Source: Candidatus Omnitrophota bacterium
GTDB taxonomy: Bacteria; Ratteibacteria; UBA8468; B48-G9; DTJG01
DNA: 47,083 nt
Assembly: GCA_023484085.1 (NCBI GenBank)
Contig: JAMDAS010000008.1
Span: forward strand, 35,946-83,028
Reading direction: 5' to 3'
Made by a program: the position numbers and the translations under genes
Shown: positions 34,083 through 42,493 of the stretch, piece after piece
Position numbering within the stretch: position 1 is the first letter of the stretch
How the letters are laid out: each line of letters starts with the position of its first letter
Notes under the pieces: generated by a model
What the model was told of the DNA's origin: nothing
The model's input: the letters and a program-made list of their open reading frames with translations, nothing else
Database searches by the model: none

Positions 34083-35132
34083 ATGAAAGCGGCTATATTT
34101 TATGGAATTGAAAACATTAAAACTGAAGAGAAAGAAAAACCAAAATGCGGGGAAAAAGAGGTTCTTGTAAAAGTTGCCTTCTGCGCTATCTGCGGGACAG
34201 ACGTCCGGATATTTTTTTCCGGGCATAAAAAGGTTATACCTCCTGCTGTTATCGGGCATGAAATAACAGGGGAAGTCAGTGAAATAGGAAAAGGATTAAG
34301 TGATATAGACCTGAAAATCGGGGATAAGATTGTCCTTGTTACATCTATTGGATGTGGTAAGTGCCCATTATGTAAAAAGGGATTTTACAACCTGTGCCCT
34401 GATACAAAAGCAATAGGTTATTTTTATTCCGGGGGATATGCTGAATATGTCACAATACCCGAACCTGCTGTTCAACAAAAAGCATGGGTCAAACTTCCTT
34501 CTAACGTGTCTCTTCTTGAAGGTGCGCTTATAGAACCTTTATCCTGTGTAATAAATGGTCAGAATTATCTTGACATAGAAAAGGGGGATACAGTCGTCAT
34601 CTATGGCGGAGGCCCCATTGGATTAATGCATGCCGTTATTGCCCGGGCAAAAGAAGCAGAAAATATTATTATTATTGACCCTAATTTTCAAAGACTTGAA
34701 TCATTTGCAAAAAAATTTGAAGGACTGATTCTTCTTGACCCTAAAAAAGAAAACATTAAAGAAAAGATAAAATCCATTACTTCAGGTTTTGGAGCAGAAG
34801 TGGTTATTACTGCTGCCCCTGCCAAAGAAGCCCAAATGGAAGCATTGGAAATAATTGCGCAAAAAGGAAGAATAAGTTTTTTCGGTGGTTTGCCAAAGGA
34901 TAATTCCAATATCACAATTGATTCCAACAAAATTCACTACAATGAAATTTCTGTTTTTGGTTCATTTGCCTCCAACAGGGTTTCTTTTGTCCAGTCTGCA
35001 GAACTTATAAGCCAGCGAAAGATTGCCCCTGAAAAATTTATTACTGAGGTTATCCCTTTGGAAGATATTGAAAAAGGAATAAGAAAAGTCCGGGCAGGAG
35101 AAGCTCTGAAAATTGTAGTAAAAATATCATAA
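34083..35132 (+). CDS. Zinc-dependent alcohol/sugar-alcohol dehydrogenase
   Basis: This 349-residue medium-chain dehydrogenase has the catalytic zinc motif CAICGTDVR and GHEITGEV. Its structural zinc loop contains four Cys in GCGKCPLCKKGFYNLC, and its NAD-binding Rossmann fold shows VVIYGGGPIGLMHAVIA. Sorbitol, threonine and other alcohol dehydrogenases share this pattern. The substrate is probably a polyol, but this is not certain. It is the first gene of the riboflavin operon, three bases before ribD, with a strong AAGGGG ribosome binding site. The link between a dehydrogenase and riboflavin genes is unusual. Confidence 0.87.
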   Translation: MKAAIFYGIENIKTEEKEKPKCGEKEVLVKVAFCAICGTDVRIFFSGHKKVIPPAVIGHEITGEVSEIGKGLSDIDLKIGDKIVLVTSIGCGKCPLCKKGFYNLCPDTKAIGYFYSGGYAEYVTIPEPAVQQKAWVKLPSNVSLLEGALIEPLSCVINGQNYLDIEKGDTVVIYGGGPIGLMHAVIARAKEAENIIIIDPNFQRLESFAKKFEGLILLDPKKENIKEKIKSITSGFGAEVVITAAPAKEAQMEALEIIAQKGRISFFGGLPKDNSNITIDSNKIHYNEISVFGSFASNRVSFVQSAELISQRKIAPEKFITEVIPLEDIEKGIRKVRAGEALKIVVKIS

Positions 35133-35135
35133 AAT

Positions 35136-36257
35136 ATGAAAGAAAACGTCCATGTCCATTATCTAAAAAGAACACTCCTTCTGGCAAAAAAGGGGTTGGG
35201 ACTTGTAAGCCCTAATCCTATGGTGGGGGCTTTAATTGTTCGGGGCAATAAAGTTGTTGGCTCCGGTTTTCATGAGTTTTTTGGCGGACCGCATGCAGAA
35301 GTAAATGCGATAAACATGGCAGGAGAGAAAGCAAAAGGTGCAAGACTATATATAAATCTTGAACCATGCTGCCATTGGGGAAAAACCCCTCCCTGTACTG
35401 ATGTGATAATCCGCTCAGGGATTAATGAAGTTGTTGCATGTATGGAGGACCCGAATCCACTCGTATCAGGAAAAGGATTTGGGATTCTTAAAAAAAATGG
35501 AATTAAGGTGCAGCAGGGGTTTTTATTGGAAGAGGCACATAGATTAAATGAAAGTTATCTTGTTCATGTAAAAAAGAAAAGATCTTTTATAACTTTAAAA
35601 TGGGCAATGACGTTAGATGGGAAAATTGCAGACATGTATGGTTTTTCAAGTTGGATAACAAATGAAAATGCAAGACTATATGCCAAAAATTTAAGATTTG
35701 AATATGATGGAATACTTGTGGGAATAAACACCATTGAAAGAGACAATCCGTTTTTGGATTATATTAGTCCTCAATTCCAGGTAAAAAAGGAGATTATTAA
35801 AAGAAAAACGTGGACAAAAATAATTTTGGACGGCAGTTTAAAAACAAAACCGGATGCAAATATATTTAAAAATGAAATGAGTAAGATTATTATTTTTACT
35901 TCAAACAACAATAATGCTGAACAAAAAAAATATTCGCCCAATACAGAGGTTGTTGCCGTACATTTAGAAAATGGAAAATTAAAAATAGAAGAAGTCATAA
36001 ATGAGGTTTATCAAAGAAACATTGGTAAAATTCTTGTTGAGGGTGGAACAAAAATATTAACGTCATTCTGGGAAAAAAATTTCAGGGATAATATGTATAT
36101 ATTTATAGGGAATAAAATAATAGGGGGGAATGCAACGTTTCCACCTATAGATGGAGAGGTGGTAAAATCCCTTACAGAAGAGCAGGATATTGAAATTGAA
36201 GAGGTAAAAGAAATAAATGGAAACGTTTTGTTGTTATGCCGGGCAAAAAACAATTAA
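35136..36257 (+). CDS. ribD: Riboflavin biosynthesis deaminase/reductase RibD
   Basis: This bifunctional enzyme deaminates the pyrimidine product of GTP cyclohydrolase II and then reduces the ribose side chain. The N-terminal deaminase has the zinc motif HAEVNAI (about residue 52) with PCCHWGKTPPC (about residue 75). The C-terminal reductase shows FITLKWAMTLDGKIA and ILVEGGTKILTSFW. The 373-residue length is usual. It is followed by ribE, ribBA and ribH in the same orientation, giving a complete riboflavin set. Confidence 0.94.
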   Translation: MKENVHVHYLKRTLLLAKKGLGLVSPNPMVGALIVRGNKVVGSGFHEFFGGPHAEVNAINMAGEKAKGARLYINLEPCCHWGKTPPCTDVIIRSGINEVVACMEDPNPLVSGKGFGILKKNGIKVQQGFLLEEAHRLNESYLVHVKKKRSFITLKWAMTLDGKIADMYGFSSWITNENARLYAKNLRFEYDGILVGINTIERDNPFLDYISPQFQVKKEIIKRKTWTKIILDGSLKTKPDANIFKNEMSKIIIFTSNNNNAEQKKYSPNTEVVAVHLENGKLKIEEVINEVYQRNIGKILVEGGTKILTSFWEKNFRDNMYIFIGNKIIGGNATFPPIDGEVVKSLTEEQDIEIEEVKEINGNVLLLCRAKNN

Positions 36258-36259
36258 AT

Positions 36260-36880
36260 ATGTTTACGGGAATAATTGAGGAAGTTGGCAGGATTACGGG
36301 AAGAAAGTATTCAGGCGGGAATATGGTTGTATCTATTCTCGGGGAAAAAATTTTTGAAGACATAAAAACAGGGGATAGCATAAGTGTAAACGGAGTCTGC
36401 CTGACGGTTGAAAAGCTCGTAAATAAAACTTTTACTGCAACGGTTTCTCCTGAAACCCTGTCAAGAACAAATTTAGGCGGGCGTACCTCTGATTCTGTAA
36501 ATCTTGAAAGGGCGCTGAAATACGGGGATAGGGTAGGGGGGCATTTTTTATCCGGGCATGTTGATTTTCAGACAAAAATTCTGACTCTGGATTTTAATGG
36601 GAAAACAGGTACAATAAAAATTTTTATACCGGCAGGTTATAGAAAATATCTATTTCCAAAATCTTCAATAGGAATAGATGGAATCTCACTGACAGTTGCA
36701 GAAATAAAAGCAGATTATATTATAATATGGATAATTCCGCATACTTTGGACAGGACAAATATTTTTACTAAAAAAGCAGGTGATACAGTAAACGTGGAAA
36801 TAGACATGACTGTAAAAGCCATTGCTAAAACCAAACTTGAACATGAAAACAGAAAAATATCAAAATCCGCGTATCTCTGA
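36260..36880 (+). CDS. ribE: Riboflavin synthase alpha subunit
   Basis: This trimeric enzyme dismutates two lumazines to riboflavin. It starts with the invariant MFTGIIEEVG and has two homologous lumazine-binding repeats, the first with SVNGVCLTV and the second with SIGIDGISLTV. The ORF track start at 36236 adds eight residues inside ribD; I use ATG 36260, as the family starts at MFTGI. It overlaps ribBA by 38 bases. Confidence 0.93.
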   Translation: MFTGIIEEVGRITGRKYSGGNMVVSILGEKIFEDIKTGDSISVNGVCLTVEKLVNKTFTATVSPETLSRTNLGGRTSDSVNLERALKYGDRVGGHFLSGHVDFQTKILTLDFNGKTGTIKIFIPAGYRKYLFPKSSIGIDGISLTVAEIKADYIIIWIIPHTLDRTNIFTKKAGDTVNVEIDMTVKAIAKTKLEHENRKISKSAYL

Positions 36881-38093
36881 AAATAGTTTTTCTTTCATTG
36901 AAGAAGCTATTGAAGAATTCAAAAAAGGAAATTTTATTATTATCGTTGATGATGAAAAACGGGAAAATGAAGGTGACCTTGTTTTACCAGCGGAGGCAGT
37001 AACATCCCAAAAAATAAATTTTATGTCAAAATTTGCAAGGGGTCTTATCTGTGTTGCGTTAACCCATGAAAGAATTGAAGAATTGGAACTTGAACCTATG
37101 GTTGATGAAAATACGGCTCTTCATAAAACTGATTTTACAGTTTCAGTTGATGCAAAAAATGGGACAACGACAGGTATTTCCGCCTATGACAGGGCTAAAA
37201 CAATAAAGTCACTGATTGGGACCAAAACAAAGCCTGAAGACATTGCAAAACCCGGTCATGTATTTCCGATTGCTGCAAAACCAGGCGGCGTCCTGGTGCG
37301 GGCAGGCCACACAGAAGCCTCGGTTGACATGGCAAGGCTTTCAGGCTTATATCCTGCAGGCGTTATCTGTGAAATTATGTCAGGGAATGGTAAAATGGCA
37401 AAACTGCCTGAACTAATCAGGCTATCAAAAAAACATGGAATAAAAATCATTACCATAGCAGACCTGATTCAGTACAGGAGAAAAAGCGAAAAATTAATTG
37501 AAAGGGTCCTGGACGTAAATTTACCAACGGATATTGGAGAATTCAGGATTTTTCTTTACAGGGATATAATAGAAAACAGTTATAATATTGCTCTTACAAA
37601 AGGACAATTTCCTTTGGAAAAAAATGATTTATCCGTACTTGTTAGAATGCACTCCCAGTGTCTGACAGGGGATATATTCCATTCACTTAAATGTGATTGC
37701 GGTGAACAATTGCATAAGTCCCTTTCAATTATTTCAAAAGAGGGCGGGATTCTTGTATATCTTCCGCAGGAGGGAAGAGGAATAGGTATTGTTGATAAAC
37801 TTAGAGCTTACCAGCTTCAGGAGAAAGAAAATCTTGATACGGTTGAAGCAAACATCCGTCTCGGGTATCCTGATGATTTGAGAGATTATGGTATAGGAGC
37901 GCAAATTCTTTTGGACCTCGGGGTAAAAAAGCTCAAACTTCTTACGAACAATCCACGTAAAATCATCGGGCTGGAAGGATATGGGCTTGAAATCGTTAAA
38001 AGAGTTCCAATTGAAATGGAACCTAATCCGTATTCAAAAAAATATTTAAGCACAAAAAAGAAAAAAATGAAACACTTACTGAAAAAAGTATAG
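36843..38093 (+). CDS. ribBA: Bifunctional DHBP synthase / GTP cyclohydrolase II
   Basis: The N-terminal half makes 3,4-dihydroxybutanone 4-phosphate (DDEKRENEGDLVLPAE and HTEASVDMARLSG are its acidic and His-containing active-site segments). The C-terminal half is GTP cyclohydrolase II, with the zinc-binding CLTGDIFHSLKCDCGEQL and the YLPQEGRGIG loop. I chose ATG 36843 rather than the TTG at 36822, because the upstream residues are only the ribE overlap. Both domains look intact. Confidence 0.94.
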   Translation: MKTEKYQNPRISENSFSFIEEAIEEFKKGNFIIIVDDEKRENEGDLVLPAEAVTSQKINFMSKFARGLICVALTHERIEELELEPMVDENTALHKTDFTVSVDAKNGTTTGISAYDRAKTIKSLIGTKTKPEDIAKPGHVFPIAAKPGGVLVRAGHTEASVDMARLSGLYPAGVICEIMSGNGKMAKLPELIRLSKKHGIKIITIADLIQYRRKSEKLIERVLDVNLPTDIGEFRIFLYRDIIENSYNIALTKGQFPLEKNDLSVLVRMHSQCLTGDIFHSLKCDCGEQLHKSLSIISKEGGILVYLPQEGRGIGIVDKLRAYQLQEKENLDTVEANIRLGYPDDLRDYGIGAQILLDLGVKKLKLLTNNPRKIIGLEGYGLEIVKRVPIEMEPNPYSKKYLSTKKKKMKHLLKKV

Positions 38094-38112
38094 GAAAAAT
38101 TAGGGGGGAAAA

Positions 38113-38577
38113 ATGAATATATATGAAGGGAATCTTTTGGCAGAAGGTAAAAAAATAGGGATTGTAATAAGCAGGTTTCATGAATTGCTCACGAAAAATC
38201 TTTTAGATGGTGCGGTTGACTGTATAAAAAGACATGGCGGAAAAGAAAATGATATTGATGTGGCATGGGTCCCGGGTACGATGGAAATACCATTTGCAGC
38301 CCAAAAAATGGTATCATTGAAAAAATATGATGGGCTGATATGTCTTTCCATAATCATAAGGGGAGCGACCCCGCATGCTGAATATATCGCGGGACAGATT
38401 AACAGGTTTCTCGGGCATATAAATGTTGAAGCACGTATTCCGGTGACAGGCGGGATTATTATAGCCGAAAACATTGAACAGGCAACAGAAAGATCAGGGA
38501 CAAAAATGGGAAACAAGGGATGGCAGGCCGCCTTATCCCTGATTGAAATGATTAATCTTAACGGCGTCCTTAAATGA
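38113..38577 (+). CDS. ribH: Lumazine synthase
   Basis: This 154-residue enzyme condenses the RibD and RibBA products to form lumazine and usually assembles into icosahedral or pentameric particles. IVISRFHELLTKNLLDGA, VPGTMEIPFAAQ and IIRGATPHAEYIA are the substrate-binding segments; the catalytic His is in the last. A GGGGGGAAAA ribosome binding site precedes it. Its stop overlaps the start of nusB as ATGA. Confidence 0.93.
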   Translation: MNIYEGNLLAEGKKIGIVISRFHELLTKNLLDGAVDCIKRHGGKENDIDVAWVPGTMEIPFAAQKMVSLKKYDGLICLSIIIRGATPHAEYIAGQINRFLGHINVEARIPVTGGIIIAENIEQATERSGTKMGNKGWQAALSLIEMINLNGVLK

Positions 38578-39008
38578 CACTCCGAAGAAAAGCCAGGGAA
38601 GATGCCTTAAAAATTTTGTACCAGATGGAAATCTCCTGTAATTTCAAATTACCCGTAGACTGGGAATCCTTTGACATGGACTTTTCAAATAATAAAAACC
38701 CGGAAGCAAAAGATTTCACCATTAAAATCGTAAATGGAATCCTGCAGAACTTTGATTTTATTGACCGGTTAATCTCAAAGTCCAGTTTAAAATGGAAATT
38801 AGACAGGATGCCTTTAATAGACAGGAATATACTCCGTGTTGCTTCTTATGAACTCTGGTTTTTGCCTGAAATACCCGTTGCTGTATCAATAAATGAAGCA
38901 ATTGAAATAAGCAAAAAATATGCTTCTGAAAATTCCCCCAAATTTATTAATGGTGTGCTTAATCATGTAAAGGAAGAATTGGAAAAACATGAAAAAAAAC
39001 CTGCTTAA
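38574..39008 (+). CDS. nusB: Transcription antitermination factor NusB
   Basis: This 144-residue helical protein matches NusB: RRKAREDALKILYQMEI at the N-terminus, FTIKIVNGIL in the centre, and MPLIDRNILRVASYEL and AVSINEAIEISKKYASENSPKFINGVLN at the C-terminus. It binds boxA RNA with ribosomal protein S10. It overlaps ribH, the common ribH-nusB arrangement. Confidence 0.93.
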   Translation: MTLRRKAREDALKILYQMEISCNFKLPVDWESFDMDFSNNKNPEAKDFTIKIVNGILQNFDFIDRLISKSSLKWKLDRMPLIDRNILRVASYELWFLPEIPVAVSINEAIEISKKYASENSPKFINGVLNHVKEELEKHEKKPA

Positions 39009-39936
39009 TATTTTTATAAAAATTTTTATCAGTGGACTTTTTCTTTTTATTGTTTTCAGGGAAATAAACATACATTTACTTCTTAATGTTTTAAAGCATT
39101 CCTCAAAGCCTATTATTGTTTTTATGTTTTTGTTAAACGTTCTGCTCACCTTTTTACTTGCCTCAAGATGGCATGCCATTCTTAAGGTTTTTGACAAAAA
39201 ATCCGGGTATCCTTACGTATGGAAACTGACTATGCTCGGGCTTTTTTTTAATTTATTCCTTCCTACTGGAAGCGGAGGTGACATCGCAAGAATCTATTAT
39301 CTTGTTAAAAAAAAGGAGGAAAAATTAAAACTTGGCATCTCTGTTTTTTTTGACAGATTTATAGGCTCCTGTTCTGTTATAACAATGGGCGTTATTGCTG
39401 CTGTTTTTTTCAGGAAACACATACCTGCACAGGCCGTATCCGCCATTATTATAATTTTTATCATACTCCTTCTTGGATGGCTGATTATTATCTGGAACGA
39501 GCTTGCCAAAATTCTCGGGAGATACATCCCGTTCAAAATCAGGGATAAAATAATAACCTTTTATTATTATTTAAGAAATTATGGAATGAAATGGAAAAAC
39601 GTCCTTTGGGCAATCCTTATAAGCTTCCTGGTCCAGGGGCTCTCAATAGTCATGCAGTATTTTATCGTGAAAGCCATTGTTCCTCATTCTGTCTTTATGC
39701 ACATTTCAATGAATCTTTTTTTCATTTTTGTCCCGCTTATCTGGACGTTACAAATAATTCCTTCTATAGGAGGATTGGGGGTAAGAGAATTTTCATACTT
39801 TTTCTTTTTTACTCCATACATCGGGAAAGAACATGCAATAGCATTGGATGTGATTGTATTTTTTCTGACAATTACCCAGAGCCTTTTAGGCGGAATAGTT
39901 TTTTTAATTCATAAGGAACGGTCTGGCAGGAAATAA
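38989..39936 (+). CDS. Flippase-like membrane protein (UPF0104/LPG-synthase TM)
   Basis: This 315-residue integral membrane protein matches the lysylphosphatidylglycerol-synthase transmembrane/flippase-like family. LASRWHAIL, LFFNLFLPTGSGGDIARIYYL and PSIGGLGVREFSYFFFF are typical family blocks. About seven to eight hydrophobic segments are seen. Members are thought to flip or handle lipids; the function here is unproven. It overlaps nusB by 20 bases and converges on the PfkB-type kinase, with the coding ends overlapping by about 65 bases. Confidence 0.84.
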   Translation: MKKNLLNIFIKIFISGLFLFIVFREINIHLLLNVLKHSSKPIIVFMFLLNVLLTFLLASRWHAILKVFDKKSGYPYVWKLTMLGLFFNLFLPTGSGGDIARIYYLVKKKEEKLKLGISVFFDRFIGSCSVITMGVIAAVFFRKHIPAQAVSAIIIIFIILLLGWLIIIWNELAKILGRYIPFKIRDKIITFYYYLRNYGMKWKNVLWAILISFLVQGLSIVMQYFIVKAIVPHSVFMHISMNLFFIFVPLIWTLQIIPSIGGLGVREFSYFFFFTPYIGKEHAIALDVIVFFLTITQSLLGGIVFLIHKERSGRK

Positions 39937-40866
39937 TACTGGTTTCTTTTAATATTTTTTGGACTTCCGGGACAGGAGGCATTTTTGTGCCTTCTTCTTT
40001 TACTTTTGCTGTTCCGCATGCAACAGCAAACTGCAGGGATTTTTCAAAATCAGTGCCTGATGAAATTTTATGTAAAAATCCTGAAAGGAATACGTCACCG
40101 CAACCCACTGAACTTTTTTCCATTGTCCCTGGAGGTTTTGACCAGAAAACACCTGTTTTTGAAAAACCAACAGCTCCTTTTTCCCCCAATGTTACAAGAA
40201 CGTATTGTATCCCTGAATTAATAAGATTTTTTCCTGTTTTAAAAAATTGTGAAAAATCCCTGAGTCTTGTTTTTGTAAGCCGTTCAAGTTCATAAAGGTT
40301 TGGTTTTATAAGGTCAGGGGATGATTTTCCGCCTTTGTTTAAAAATTCCTCATCAGCATCAAGAGCAATTTTTATGTATGGATTTCTTGTTTTTATTTTT
40401 TTTATTATTTCTGCATAAAAATCAGATTTTATTTTTGGAGGTAGGCTGCCTGAAAAAATAATCCATCCGTTTTTTTCACGTATGCTTAAAAAATATTTTT
40501 CTATTAAAGCCTGAATGTTAGGTGGGACTGAAGGACCTTTTTCATTTATCCTGAGAACCCTGCCGTCGGGAAAAAAAAATTGAATATCTCTCTGGTTTCC
40601 TCCCTGACAGAAAAAATCTTAATGTTTTTTAATCCTGTTTTCTTTATCAGGGATATAAGAATTTTACCGTTTACACCACCAAAAATTCCTATAGGTATTA
40701 CTTTTTCACCAAGAATATAAAGAAATTTTGCAACGTTAATTCCTTTTCCGCCAGGGTCAATTCTTTTTGATTCTATCCTGTTAATGTCATCAAATACAAG
40801 TTTTGGCAAAGAAAAACTTATATCAATACTTGGATTTAAAGCAACCGAATAAAAGATTTTTTTCAT
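39872..40866 (-). pseudogene. PfkB-family sugar kinase broken by one frameshift
   Basis: The N-terminal 106-aa ORF ([29 protein letters not shown]) and the downstream frame together make a complete PfkB-type kinase, as in 1-phosphofructokinases and tagatose 6-phosphate kinases. The frame changes inside a run of nine T on the minus strand (nine A on plus, 40571-40579). With one extra T the frame reads NFFFPDGRVLRINEKGPSVPP and stays open through FSGSLPP and the catalytic GCGD to the stop at 39872. The 995-base span then gives a whole number of codons. It may be an assembly error, a true pseudogene or a gene expressed by slippage. Its ATG overlaps the rpsU stop. Confidence 0.82.
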
Positions 40867-41030
40867 CTGGATCTCTGGGGTCTGTATTTCCTTTCTTTTC
40901 TTCTTCTTCTTAATTGGCTTGGCTTTTCATAAAATTCTCTTTTTTTTAGTTCCTTGACAATTCCTTCCCTTTCTACTTCCCTTTTAAAGAGTTTAAAAAT
41001 CTTTTCAAAATGTTCTCTATTTTTATCCAC
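40863..41030 (-). CDS. rpsU: Ribosomal protein S21
   Basis: This gene is absent from the ORF track because it is short. On the minus strand the frame reads [19 protein letters not shown], then [20 protein letters not shown], followed by a basic tail ending RPQRSR and TGA. This is the FE-x(3)-FK-x(3)[19 protein letters not shown] pattern of small-subunit protein S21. The start is uncertain: GTG at 41028-41030 is the only standard in-frame start, but AGGGGG lies about 19 bases upstream, and the in-frame extension SVFFN fits the family. A non-standard start or a small sequence error is possible. It overlaps the kinase by ATGA. Confidence 0.85.
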   Translation of the reverse strand: MDKNREHFEKIFKLFKREVEREGIVKELKKREFYEKPSQLRRRRKERKYRPQRSR

Positions 41031-41092
41031 ATTAAAAAATACTGATTCACCCCCTATATATTGTGCCTGTAATTAAGGATTTACTCCCATGC

Positions 41093-41278
41093 CTAATAAA
41101 CGTCTATTCTGTAAATTATTGCCCCGCAATGTTTACAGGCGGTTTCATCAGGAAAATAACCTTCCACCATGAAACATTTTCTGCAACGTATGTTTACCTT
41201 TTCAACATGTTCATCCATGTGTTTATCTGGATTTTTTCCATCAGCCTGTATTTTTTCTTCCTGTCTGAGTTTTTTCAT
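41093..41278 (-). CDS. Small zinc-ribbon protein
   Basis: This 61-residue protein has two Cys pairs (CRKC and CKHC) 17 residues apart, as in a zinc ribbon, after a charged N-terminal region. It sits between purine nucleoside phosphorylase and rpsU with the same orientation and one base of separation from the phosphorylase stop. I do not recognise a named family; it may bind nucleic acid or protein. Confidence 0.65.
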   Translation of the reverse strand: MKKLRQEEKIQADGKNPDKHMDEHVEKVNIRCRKCFMVEGYFPDETACKHCGAIIYRIDVY

Positions 41279-41279
41279 A

Positions 41280-42101
41280 TTAATTTATCCTAATAATAAT
41301 CTTTTCTATAAATTTTGTCAATAAAGGTTCAACGTTCATTGCTACTTTAATGATTTCCTCAAATGAAGCAGGTTTCAATGCATCAGGAAGACACATATCA
41401 GTAATCACAGACACTCCAAAAACTTTTAGACCTGCATGGTTGGCAGCAATAACTTCAGGAATTGTTGACATTGTGACCATATCAGACCCGATGGACCTTA
41501 AAAATCTGTATTCTGCTTTTGTTTCAAGATTAGGGCCTAAAAGTCCTGCAAGAACTCCTTTCCTGACAGGGATTTTTTCCTCCAGGGCTATTTTTTCAGC
41601 CATTTCTATTAATTCCCGTGAATACGGTTCTGACATGTCAGGAAATCGGACACCGATTCTTTCATCATTTTCCCCTACAAGCGGATTTACCCCCTGGAAA
41701 TTTATATGGTCACTGATAATTACGACGTCCCCCTGTTTAAAAAGCGGATTCAGCCCTCCCGCGGCATTTGATTCTATAAAAATTTCTGCACCTAAAAATT
41801 TTAACGTCCGTATGGGAAGAGCTATTTGATTTGCAGAATAGCCCTCGTATAAATGAAATCTTCCCTGAAAAGCAATTACGTTTTTTCCTCCAATCCCCCC
41901 AAAATTAAGATTTCCTGCGTGGCCATCTACCGTGGAAACAGGAAAATAGGGTATATCCTTATATGGAATGGTTTCTTTTACTTTTATTTTATTCACAAGC
42001 CCGCCTAATCCTGAGCCGAGCATTATCCCGATTTCCACCTTGTTTTTGATAATCTTTTTTATAAAACCGGCCGCTTCATTGATTTTTTCAAAATCATTCA
42101 T
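41280..42101 (-). CDS. punA: Purine nucleoside phosphorylase
   Basis: This 273-residue cytoplasmic enzyme cleaves purine nucleosides with phosphate. GIMLGSGLGGLV forms the phosphate-binding loop, FQGRFHLYEGYS and ESNAAGGLNP are substrate-binding segments, and TMSTIPEVIAANHAGL is the signature of the trimeric (PNP/MTAP) class. The final ITDMC region can hold the purine. It lies between the ParA partner and the zinc-ribbon gene in the minus-strand operon. Confidence 0.9.
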   Translation of the reverse strand: MNDFEKINEAAGFIKKIIKNKVEIGIMLGSGLGGLVNKIKVKETIPYKDIPYFPVSTVDGHAGNLNFGGIGGKNVIAFQGRFHLYEGYSANQIALPIRTLKFLGAEIFIESNAAGGLNPLFKQGDVVIISDHINFQGVNPLVGENDERIGVRFPDMSEPYSRELIEMAEKIALEEKIPVRKGVLAGLLGPNLETKAEYRFLRSIGSDMVTMSTIPEVIAANHAGLKVFGVSVITDMCLPDALKPASFEEIIKVAMNVEPLLTKFIEKIIIRIN

Positions 42102-42112
42102 ATTTTATCCTT

Positions 42113-42493
42113 TCATCTTTTTACCATTTCCCTTATGCGGGTAAGAAGAGTAGTTTCATCCTGTACGTTTTTCAGGTTAAATCTTGCACTCTGAAAAGCA
42201 TCCACGAACGTTCTTAGAACGGTATTTTTCGTAATTCTTTCTTTTCTGTATTCATGGTCTCTGTTTTTATTTACTTCCCTCACTATTTTATCAAGGAAGG
42301 TTAACTGGTCCTCCCTGAAAAGAACAGTGAGCCTGACGTCAAAAGTTTTAAACTTGGGGGTACCGGATTCCATTTTTTTTATTATGTTTTTTTTATCTGT
42401 TTCTTCAGGCAGTTCATTTCCCTTTTTTTCTGCTTCCGGAACTGTGGGCGTTATCCAGCTTAACGGGTCGCTGCCTAATCCTGTTCTTTTCAT
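42113..42493 (-). CDS. ParA-linked small protein, possibly DNA-binding
   Basis: This 126-residue protein begins MKRTGLGSDPLSWI and has a charged C-terminal half (FKTFDVRLTVLFREDQLTFL, ITKNTVLRTFVDAF) that resembles a ribbon-helix-helix segment: a strand followed by two helices. A strong GGAGGAG ribosome binding site precedes it. The ParA frame runs 80 bases into it. I infer that it is the DNA-binding partner of this ParA, replacing a ParB, but no biochemical assignment can be made. Confidence 0.65.
   Translation of the reverse strand: MKRTGLGSDPLSWITPTVPEAEKKGNELPEETDKKNIIKKMESGTPKFKTFDVRLTVLFREDQLTFLDKIVREVNKNRDHEYRKERITKNTVLRTFVDAFQSARFNLKNVQDETTLLTRIREMVKR

Noticed and set aside
33905-34085. 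Open frame of about 59 codons ending with TGA across the alcohol dehydrogenase ATG (contains GKKVIKREEIVFELYPNF)
   Set aside because: It has no ATG, GTG or TTG start, no ribosome binding site and no recognised family; it is probably an AT-rich leader.
36236-36259. Upstream ATG of ribE and upstream TTG of ribBA (36822) in the ORF track
   Set aside because: Family proteins begin at MFTGI and at the later ATG; the extra residues are only overlap with the preceding gene.
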